This document shows positions 37,537 to 46,676 of a DNA stretch of 64,000 nucleotides, in pieces (the first letter of the stretch is position 1; every line of letters starts with the position of its first letter). The notes under the pieces were generated by a model. The model made no database searches. It was not told the origin of the DNA and saw nothing but the letters and a program-made list of their open reading frames with translations. The DNA is from Linnemannia schmuckeri (taxonomy: Eukaryota; Mortierellomycota; Mortierellomycetes; Mortierellales; Mortierellaceae), in the NCBI GenBank assembly GCA_029449235.1, contig JANATG010000006.1:620001-684000 (forward strand), read 5' to 3'. Made by a program: the position numbers and the translations under genes.

Positions 37537-38805
37537 ATATGGACAACTTTACTCTCTTACAGCCAACCTCTGGATACATTGGAGTCTATTCTCGCGCCTC
37601 GCCTCATCTTTAACAAGAACAAGGACAATAACAAAAATAGGATGCTAACCATGGAAGGAAAAACGATCTTTATTCACATTATTCCCACATGGATCTAATA
37701 GGCCTCCTCGGCAATGGCAGCAGTCAAGCCCGCCCGCACACTCACCACCCCCATGATCACTTTCCGCCAGTCATCCTCCTCAACCTCGGCAATTTCCTAC
37801 AAGCGTTCGCACCCTCACAAGCGCCACCCAGCCCTCACCTCAGACTACTTGCATCCGGCCCCACCCTCAGCCGAAGAAGCGGTCTCCAACATTCTCTACA
37901 ACACCCCTCCCATCGGATTGACGCGTACGAAGCAACGCCACATCTTCAACTGTCTTGTCCAGAACGAGCCCGGAGTGTTGAGTCGCGTCTCAGGGATCTT
38001 GGCTGGACGTGGATTCAATATTGATTCGTTGGTAGTCGCCAAGACTGAGGTTGCTGATCTGTCGAGAATGACGATTGTGTTGAGGGGCGAGTCGAATACC
38101 ATTGAACAGGCCCGGAGGCAATTGGAGGATCTCGTAAGTCTCATTATCTTTTTTTTTTTGGTGTATATGTGTTCGTTCGATCACTTCTCACTTCCCGTGG
38201 GAAGAAAGAACATGTAGACAAAGAGTTGCTACCCCTTTGTGAAAAGAAAAAAAGAAAAAAAGAAAAAGAACAGTGCGTATCTGACAATGCAAAATCCTTT
38301 TCTCTTGATTCCTTACCTCTTATAATAACAATAATAGGTGCCAGTGTGGGCAGTGTTGGATTACACTGGATTCAAGGTCATTGAGCGCGAACTGCTGTTG
38401 ATCAAGGTCTCGATCCTCGGACCAGAACACGTCCGCGCCCAAATGAACTCGCGTTCCCCCAACGGCTGGCAGTTATTGCAGGAAGAAGCCGACGAGGACA
38501 TGACCCCCTCGAACGCGCTCCGCCAGACCCATGGGCACTTAAAGTCATTGACAGAGTTGGCCAAGTTATTCCAAGGCAAAGTGGTTGATGTCAGTGGCGA
38601 CTGTGCCGTGATCGAGTTGTCGGCCAAGCCTGATCGTATCGATGCCTTTGTCAAATTGGTGAAGCCTTTTGGTATCCTCGAAGCTGCCAGGAGTGGAATG
38701 ATGGCCATGCCTCGTTCGCCCATCTATGATCGCCATGAGTTGGAGGAGGACGAGGTCCAGGAGGAGGGATCTGGCGTCGACGCCTCCCTCTTGCCCCCTG
38801 GATAA
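37409..38805 (+). CDS. ILV6: Acetolactate synthase regulatory (small) subunit, mitochondrial
   Basis: Proposed exons 37409-37456, 37702-38133 and 38338-38805 give 315 residues. It binds the Ilv2 catalytic subunit and confers valine feedback inhibition. The ACT domain begins at 'RHIFNCLVQNEPGVLSRVSG' and runs through 'GRGFNIDSLVVAKTEVADLS', with 'VPVWAVLDYTG' and 'ERELLLIKVSILGPEH' after the intron. The C-terminal half holds 'GKVVDVSGDCAVIELSAKPD' and 'PFGILEAARSGMMAMPRS'. I favour the upstream ATG at 37409: it encodes a classic presequence, 'MWTSRILSSATRAAPL', ends at a clean GTAATC donor, and joins in frame at 37702 ('ASSAMAAVKPAR'). The fallback start is 37714. The first intron carries A30 at 37506-37535. 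AATAAA is at 38901-38906. Confidence 0.92.
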
Positions 38806-39956
38806 ACGCACTGCCTATTTTTGTTGTAGTTTCTACCTCACCTTTTTTTTTCTTTTTTCCTTCTCTTACTTTTCCAGCAAACACAAACAACCAAAAACAT
38901 AATAAACACTCATCCAATGTAGACCATACTCATTCAAGATCTTGATCTCTCTTTCCTTATTTTCACGCTCGGATTTATGACCAAAAATGAAGATGGCAAT
39001 TGAAGTTAAAAGTGACCTTGAGCTTGAAGCGATGACCCACAACTCTCATCGCACTATTACGGTACACGATACACCAACACGCGACCAATTGGGGTTAACA
39101 ATATAGGCGAGTGTGGGTTGAGTGATAGTATTGATACCTGGTTGTCTCTGTAGTAGTCTGGCAACGGCGACATGTGTAGTGAGTGTTGTGTCTCCATCAG
39201 GGGCAGGGGTAGTTTATCCATTTTACCCTCCTCCTTGTCCCTGTGTATGCGATATGCGAAGTTTTTGTTTTTGTTTTTTTGTCGTTTTTCCCGTTTTTCC
39301 TTTGGCTGTGTGCCTGACCAAGCAAACAAAACGACACGCAGTAGCAATTGATGGGGATGTCAACTTCATGCAGCCACTTTTTTTTGGCCGAGTAGGAGTG
39401 AGCGAAGTGAGTGAGTGAGTGAGTGAGCAGTAGCAGCAGGAAGTGAGTAACTTCCTTAGGCCGGACAGATCAGAGTCATACAAGTCACTCGCGCAATTTG
39501 ATTGGGACAGCGAGGCAGATGGTCGTTTCTATTGATTTTAAACATATCATTTGCTATTCAATCATAACACACTCTAATCACACTTGAACACACCTCGGAC
39601 TTTTTTTTATTTTATTTTATTCATGCGCATGCTCCTCATCTTTAAAAGGTCGCGGCATTTTCTTCCCTTTTTTGCTTTTTTCTTTTCTTCTTCTTATTCT
39701 TCATACACATCTTCCCCCCCCCCCCTTTTTCCCTTTCCCCCAACTATTATTTCCCTTCTTTTGCAACAAGCAATACCCCTTTTGATCTACATCTTTCTTC
39801 CCACACAGCTGTTGCCCTCCTTTTTCTTTCTCCCTTGTCTTCGTTTTTCTCATTGTACGCTTACATCTCCTTTCATTGTCACATACACTCTTCTCTTTCT
39901 TTCGTCTGTACACTTCCTTTTCTCTCCTCCCTCTTTATTAAATAACTCACAATATC
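38806..39956. other. Intergenic, LEU fusion upstream region
   Basis: Holds the ILV6 3' UTR, a (GAGT)n tandem repeat near 39398-39427, and a long CT-rich leader (about 39600-39950) before the fusion gene. No gene recognised. Confidence 0.5.
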
Positions 39957-42900
39957 ATGACGGTAACTGCTAAGAAATCCACAGTCGTCCTCCTCCCCGG
40001 AGACGGAGTCGGTCCCGAGGTCATTGCCGAGGCCCAGCGTGTCCTCGAGCTCGTCGCCAAGGTCCGCGCACACAAGGTCAGCATCGACTTCAAGACCGAG
40101 TTGATCGGTGGTGCCTCTATTGATGCCCACGGTAAGTCCTTCTTTCTCTTTGTTCTTTTCTTGTTTCCTGACTTGTTCTTGCCCTTGTTTTTTGCAAATG
40201 GGTGAGGTGAAGCAACTTTATGTGTTTGGATCATGGGTCATCCTCCTATCCCATTTGTCTGAGAGATAAAATAATACATACGCCAAGCGCACTAGATAAC
40301 TAATCGTGACTACTTCTCTCCTCCTTTGATCCGAATCTTAATTCTTTGCAATCCTCCCTCCGCGTTGAAAAAAAAAAAAAAAAAAAAAAAAACCCTCCGC
40401 GTTGAACTTGAACACTCGACGATGATCACCAAACAGGCACGGCGCTCACAGAAGAGGCGCTTGCATCTTGCAAGGCCGCCGACGCCATCCTCCTCGGAGC
40501 AGTAGGAGGCCCCAAGTGGGCCACAGGAAACCCCAGACCCGAGCAAGGATTGCTCGCTCTCAGAAAGTCCCTCGACCTCTACGCTAACCTCCGCCCCTGC
40601 ACCTTCGCCTCTGATGCCCTCATCTCCCATTCCCCCCTCAAGGAATCCATCGTCAAGGGCGTCGACTTTATGATGATTCGTGAGCTCGTCGGCGGTATTT
40701 ACTTTGGTGACCGCAAGGAGGCCACCGAGGAGGATGGCTTCGCTTATGACACCCTTCCTTACTCCAAGGCCGAGGTCGAGCGTGTTACTCGTCTTGCCGC
40801 CGCCCTTGCCCTCCAACATGAGCCCCACTGGCCCATTCACTCAATCGACAAGGCCAACGTCCTTGCCTCGTCTCGTCTCTGGCGCAAGACTGTCACGGAT
40901 GTGATTGAGAAGGAGTTCCCCCAGCTTAAGGTTGATCACCACCTCGTTGATTCTGCCGCCATGTTCCTCGTCAAGAACCCTCGTGGACTCAACGGTGTCA
41001 TCTTGACTGAAAACATGTTTGGTGATATTCTCTCGGACGAGGCTTCGGTCATTCCTGGTTCCCTTGGTCTCTTGCCCTCGGCTTCTTTGAACGGTCTCCC
41101 CGAGAAGGGCAAGCCCTGCTTGGGAGTCTATGAACCCATTCACGGATCGGCCCCCGATATTGCAGGCAAAGGTGTTGCTAACCCCGTCGGTACCATTCTC
41201 TCGACCGCCATGTTGCTCCGCTACTCGCTCGATATGGAGGCCGAGGCCGTCGCTGTCGAGGATGCTGTCCGCAAGGTCTTGGACGGCCCTGATACCGCCG
41301 GATACGAATTCCGCACCCGTGACTTGGGCGGTGAGAAGACCACCAAGGAGATGGGTGACAAAATTCTTGAAGTTCTCGAGAAGGAGCTCCTCGGTCTCAA
41401 CGCTGCCGAGGGTGCCCCCATCACCCGTCCCTTGGCCCTTGGTCGCCCTGCCGGCCGCCGTGGTATGACCATCTCTGAAAAGATTATTGCCCACAACGCC
41501 ATTGGTCTCACTGCCCCCGGCAACGTCAAGCCCGGCGACATGGTCTGTGTCTCTGTCGACTGGACCTTGGCCTCCGAGTTGACCTGGAAGGGTATGGACA
41601 AGACCTACGATCAGATGGGTCGTCCCGCCGTCTACCGTAACGACCGCTTCTGGCTCGCCGTTGACCACACTGTCGATCCCAGCATCAACCACCTCCCCAA
41701 GCCCACCGAGCTCATTAAGGCCTCGACTGATTTCGCCAAGGAGGCCAAGCTGATTGATTTCTATGGCGCCAACTACTCGATTCTCCACACCGAGTTCTAC
41801 CGTGAGCGTGCCCAGCCCGGCCAGATGATCATCGGTGCCGATTCTCACTCTTGCTCTGCCGGTGCCGTTGGTGCCTTTGCTGTCGGTCTCGGTGCTGCTG
41901 ATGTTGTCATGCCCTTGGTCACTGGTGAGACCTGGTTCAAGGTCCCCGAGACGGTCGAGATCCGCTTCATCAACCAGCCTCCCTTCGGCATCGGTGGAAA
42001 GGACGCTATTCTCTATGTCCTCCAGCAGCTCAAGCGTAACACTGTCGCCTTTGAGCGCTCGGTTGAATACACTGGTCCTGGTTTGAAGCACTTGTCTTGT
42101 GATGCCCGTTTCGCCCTCGCCAACATGGCCACCGAGTTTGGAGGCATTGCCGGAGTCTGCGAGGCCGACGAAACCACCGCTGCCTACATTGCCAAGCGCA
42201 AGAATCCTCAGCACAAGAACTCTGCTCTCTACTTCAAGGCCGACGAGGATGCTGAGTACGCCGAGACCCACGTCATTGATCTCGCCAAGGTCGAGTCTCT
42301 CGTTGCTCTCTACCCCGATCCCGATAACTGCGTTGACGTCGATGCCTGCGCTGGAACCAAGCTCGACGGATGCTTCATTGGAGCCTGTACCACCGCCGAG
42401 GAGGATCTCATCTTGGCTGCATTGGTCCTCGAGGCTGGTTTGAAGAAGTGTCTTGTCCCCGCCTTGGGAGGCAAGCGTAAGGTCACCCCCGGATCGGTCC
42501 CCATTGTTGCCAAGCTCCGTCGTCTCGGACTCCTCAAGATCTACGAGCAGGCCGGTTTCGTCATTGGTGCTCCCGGATGCTCGTACTGCATTGCTGTAGC
42601 TGCCGACCAGGCCGGCGAAGGCGAGGTCTGGCTCTCGTCCCAGAACCGTAACTTCCGTAACCGTATGGGCAAGGGCGCTATCGGCAACTTGGCCTCGGCT
42701 GCGACTGTCGCTGCTTCGTCTTTCGACATGAAGATCCGCAACCCCCGTGACCTCCTCGACTCGATCGACCGTGTCCGCTACGAGGAGATGTTGGAGCAGT
42801 GGATCGAGAAGGGCAAACCCGTTGTCTACTCTGAGCCCGTCCCCATCCTCTACGATGAGACCTCTGCCGCCGGCTCCTCCCTCCCCGCGCCCCCACCTTC

Positions 42901-43513
42901 CTTCTCGGCCACCATCAAGGGCCGCGTCCAGCGCTTCGAGGACAACATCGATACCGATGCCATCATTCCCGCCCAGTTCATGCCTGGAACCTCCGACGTC
43001 GACCTCGGCACCCACGCTTTCCAGTTTGTCAAGCCCGAGTTCAGGGACCTCGTCAAGCAGGGCTTTGACATTGTTGTCGGAGGTAGTGGTTTCGGTTCTG
43101 GTTCCTCTCGTGAGGAGGCACCCCGTGCTCTTCTCGGTGCCGGTGTCAAGGCTGTGATCGCCAAATCGTACGCCTTCATCTACGCCCGTAACCAGCCCAA
43201 CATGTCCCTCCTCGGAATCACCATCGATGACGAGGCTTTCTACAAGGATGCTCAGGAGGGCGCTGAGGTCGCGATCGATGTCAAGGACCGCAAGGTTCAC
43301 TGCAACGGACAGGTGTACCCCTTCGGTTTGTCGTTGATGGAGGAGCGTCTCTTGGCTGGTGGTGGTGTCACTGAGATGTACAAGACCTATGGCAAGCAGC
43401 TCTTCCGTGTTGCTACTGCCCCCGAGAAGAGTGCTTCTAGCTGTGGAACTGAATCTGCCGCTGCTGCTTCTTCCAAGAGCAACTGTGGTGATGAGAGCGA
43501 GCTCGCCTGGTAA
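39957..43513 (+). CDS. LEU2-LEU1: Fused isopropylmalate dehydrogenase - isopropylmalate isomerase
   Basis: Exons 39957-40131 and 40437-43513 give 1083 residues in one frame. Residues 1 to about 375 are a full isopropylmalate dehydrogenase: 'LLPGDGVGPEVIAEAQRVLE', 'MMIRELVGGIYFGDR', 'SIDKANVLASSRLWRKTV', 'TENMFGDILSDEAS' and 'EPIHGSAPDIAGKGVANPVG'. After a short Pro/Ala/Arg linker, a 4Fe-4S aconitase-family large domain starts at about 402 ('MTISEKIIAHNAIGL'). It has 'GADSHSCSAGAVGAF', a first cluster-Cys motif 'GACTTAEEDL' and the Cys pair in 'GAPGCSYCIAVA'. A LeuD swivel domain follows from about 883 ('RFEDNIDTDAIIPAQF', 'GSGFGSGSSREEAPRALLGA'). All catalytic modules look intact. There is no presequence, so it is probably cytosolic. 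The chain would perform 2-isopropylmalate to 3-isopropylmalate, then oxidation to 2-oxoisocaproate. The isomerase part resembles the HACN-like LeuC branch more than yeast Leu1, so its substrate needs a test. AATAAA is at 43581-43586. Confidence 0.93.
40356..40406. repeat. A25 tract flanked by 14-bp direct repeats, in LEU fusion intron
   Basis: CCCTCCGCGTTGAA occurs at 40356-40369 and again at 40393-40406, with nothing but A between the copies. This is the structure left by target-primed insertion of a poly(A) end with target-site duplication. It lies inside intron 1 of the LEU fusion gene. Confidence 0.75.
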
Positions 43514-43844
43514 TCTACTTTTCTTTTTTTTTGCACCATTTCAAAACAATCATTTTTAATTTCATTGTACCAAACTTGTAAATAAACATCTTTCAAAGAA
43601 TACTTTTTTTTATTGGTTTCCATGTCATTGCTTTTGGGTTGGTGGATGCGGTTGAAATAAAGTGAAGTGATGGTAAGACCGTTAGATGATGAACCATCTG
43701 GTCGTCAAAAGGCGTGGCAGTATTGGATTTGGAATCCTTTGCCTTGCATCCACACATACACCAGGTAGACAGAATACACAGCACGTTTGTAGAACAAACA
43801 AGTCCTATTTAATTACAAAATTATTTTTCCAACCACAAGAGTTT
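43514..43844. other. Convergent 3' flanks
   Basis: Between the stop of the LEU fusion (+) and the oxygenase-like gene (-). Only UTR-like sequence and the AATAAA of the fusion gene. Confidence 0.6.
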
Positions 43845-45638
43845 TTACACCTCCTTTGTCTCCTTATCATAGTAGCGATCGAGAACCTCCTTGGTCCACT
43901 CTCCAAAGCTCCGTCCATCCTCCGTAACAACAGTCTCAAGCGAAGGCTGCATGAAAACCGCAAACGTGTTCCTAGCCAAGGTGGCATACCTAGTAGGATC
44001 CTCCTCAGGGGCGGTCGCACCACGAACACAATGTGGCGTAGCAGCCAACAGACCCCTCGTTGCCAATTGCAAAGCCTCACCAGTCTGGAAAGCCAAATGG
44101 TCACGCGGAATGGAGACCTGAACAACCTGCTGGCCGCGGTTGCGGATATACAAGCCAGCTTCCTTATCCGGACATGCAACCTCCTGGAGCCCCTCCTTCG
44201 ACTCATCAACAAACATGGCGCTCGTCAACCCAGTCAACGATCCATGATCCAAATGCCACCCACACCAAGAATCCATATCATCTCGCTTCTCGCCCTCAGT
44301 AATTCCGGTCTGGGGGAAGTAATGCAACAGTCTCGCCTTGGTCGTCTTGGACTTCTGGATGACATCCTGAAGGTGGGTGGGGGAGAAGGTGGTAGGGAGT
44401 TGTGCGTGGACAAAGGCATCACAGGTCTTGGCAACCTGAGCACCAACGCCGACAATAAACTGACCCAACTCCTTGAAGGCCTGTTCGAGTTCGGGGAGGG
44501 AGTCCTTGGGCCAGACATTTGGGTGACAGTATTCGGGGAACTGCTCCTGGAGGACTTTGGAGGCCTCGGGCTCGTCCATCATCGGGTTGGCGTAGTAACT
44601 TCCCTTGGAGACATCTAATGTTCACCGTGAGAAGAACAAGTGGTATAAAAAATGGTCAGCCGAGGGAAAAGCAAGAAAAAAAAAAAGTGGGTCAACTTGC
44701 ATGGCATGAAAATGTGGAGTGCATCTTCTTGGTCGTACAAAGCAGTCTAAACAACACGGCGGATTCCCTCTTCTTCCTCTTCTACCTCTAGTTTCCTCTT
44801 TTTCCGTTTGGCGCCAATTTCGTTTGAGCACTTTTTTTTTTCTTTTCTTTGTATTCCGTCGTTTGGACCTTGATGGGAAATCATACTCCTGTCCTTATGT
44901 CCCTTGTCTGTGTTCACGAAGAAACGGGTTGTTTTCAAACCCAGCGAGAAAGTACTTTTTGTCGTAAAAAAACGTCAACTGCTTGCCGAATGCGCCGTGC
45001 CGGATATTGGTTGGTTCGTCGCCTCGTTGGTTATTCATGTTTCCCACGGAATATCTCAATTCGTTTGTAAGTTTGGCTCCGTCATGTGTCCGAGTGGGTT
45101 CCCCGACGTGCGCCCCACTTCTTCCTCTCCTGAGCTCAAGTGTCCACCCTGGTCCTCTTCAGACCCCCTTACAACAATGACAATGAATGTGCAATTGACA
45201 GTCTTACCAGGCTTGCCGTTCATGATTTCTTTGCCACAGCTCCACCCAAAACTATAGCGACTCGCTGCATGAACAGTCTTGTCCTTTGCATCCTCAGGAA
45301 GCGCAGCAAAGACAGACGCCAATCTCAGAAGACGTTCACGAAGAGCAAGATAGGTGGGAGGGAGATTCTTGACGAGCAAGAGTCCGAGACAGTGATCATG
45401 AGATCCAAAGGCTTCTTCGATTTGGGCCGAGACATCCTTATTGTTGACCAGGTCCTGGTAGTCAACGACGACGGCTTTGTTCTTGTTTCGAGAAAAAAAA
45501 TGTCCGAGGATGAGAAAATGAGCAGAAAGGTAATGTCAGTTAAATAATAAATGAGGTTTATGGTTTCATTCCGGAGAAGAGAATGAGCGAATAAGGACGT
45601 TGAGTGTAACTTGTTGACGGTCTATTACCTGGGTCATG
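43845..45638 (-). CDS. 2-oxoglutarate/Fe(II)-dependent oxygenase-like protein
   Basis: Exons in transcript order: 45638-45630 (ATG ACC CAG only), 45481-45208 and 44614-43845, giving 350 residues in a continuous frame. It belongs to the isopenicillin-N-synthase-like superfamily. The iron ligands are visible as H-x-D in 'CGWHLDHGSLTGLTSAMF' and a distal His in 'LLAATPHCVRG'; an Arg in 'LARNTFAVFMQP' sits where the 2-oxoglutarate-binding Arg is expected. The first half contains 'LVKNLPPTYLALRERLLRLA', typical of the N-terminal cap region. The substrate is unknown. No membrane or targeting segment is evident. It is convergent with the LEU fusion, so co-regulation is possible but unsupported. The 9-nt first exon is the least certain part. 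Confidence 0.8.
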
Positions 45639-46212
45639 CTGTGTTGTTGCTGTTATTGTTGTTTATTGTTTGGCGTGGGAGAGTAAAGAAAGGAAAGGAA
45701 GAGAAAAGGTGGAGGCAAAGGGGAATAAGAAAGAGGACGACCGTGGGGAACGAGCGCAAAAAAGTATAGGCCACACACTTGGCTAGGAGGTGGACTGCTT
45801 TTGAGGCGCAGGGGATGTTGCTCGAGTGGCACTCGTCGCCCAAAACTAGCACCAACTGAAGACACTGGTGGGACTGAGCAAACGCATCCTGCTGTCAATT
45901 GACCTAGACAGCGGACATGGTAGGATACTGATATAGGCATACCATGCAGCATGTGCGATGAGGTGTTTTGTCGTCTCCATACCCATGCAAATTTCTAGCA
46001 GGCACGTTCCCCAACAGTGCACGTGAGCCACGGAGCAACGGGTGAAGTCTCAAAGCGATAACCGAAAAAGCAGAGTCACTCTCAAACGCTTCAGGGAGAG
46101 ACGGGAGATCACCTCCAGGGCACTCCGCACTTTTTTTTTGTCACTTTTCATCACACACATACACATCTCTACCTCACTCACTCACCCAAACAACAACACA
46201 ACATCAGCAACC
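45639..46212. other. Divergent intergenic region
   Basis: 574 bp between the start codons of the oxygenase-like gene (-) and the serine palmitoyltransferase small subunit (+). No gene seen. Confidence 0.5.
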
Positions 46213-46676
46213 ATGGGACTCCGCAGCTACTTCAAGCAACTCAACTACAGTTACGAGGTCACCACAGGACTCTACATGCTCGAGCCATGGGAGAAGGCCG
46301 TATTTAGTACGTTTTTTAGATGAACAACCACAAGCAAAGAGGATGCAGGACACTTCGACAAGATGATGAGATGCAGCAAGGAGACTAGAGCAGCTGTCCG
46401 ACACAGCTCTCTTCTATGTTCACTCAGTAAACCCTCCACTTACTATTCTTCAGGATACCGCTACCTTATCACCTGACAGGACCAGAAGAAACAACTTGAC
46501 AGGAACGAACCCTGCCCACCTCTTGCGCGAACGAAAGGAGATAAAACTAACGCTCACCTCTACTTTCTTGTTTGTGCTCTTACCCAACTGTAGACTCGGT
46601 TGTGATGCTGGGACTCTTGTTGACAACATACGCGACCTATAACTATCTCTCCAAGCTCACAGGAGGATTGTTCTAA
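46213..46676 (+). CDS. Serine palmitoyltransferase small subunit (SPTSS/Tsc3-like)
   Basis: Exons 46213-46306 and 46594-46676 give only 58 residues, too short for most gene finders. The motif 'GLYMLEPWEKAVFNSVVMLG' closely matches the animal SPTSSA/SPTSSB core (a tyrosine/leucine stretch, then LEPWE, then VFN). It is followed by one hydrophobic helix, 'SVVMLGLLLTTYATYNYL'. SPT small subunits sit in the ER membrane, bind the LCB1/LCB2 dimer, and greatly raise condensation of serine with palmitoyl-CoA, the first step of sphingolipid synthesis. The ATG context (caaccATGG) is good. The second exon would be missed without noticing that the intron splits the Asn codon. Confidence 0.9.

Noticed and set aside
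39398..39427. (GAGT)n repeat considered as a regulator array
   Set aside because: Simple microsatellite; no further structure.
40841..43300. 819-residue minus-strand open frame opposite the LEU fusion
   Set aside because: Shadow of the strongly C/G-third-position-biased sense strand; its sequence is a low-complexity Gly/Leu/Val/Asp mirror.
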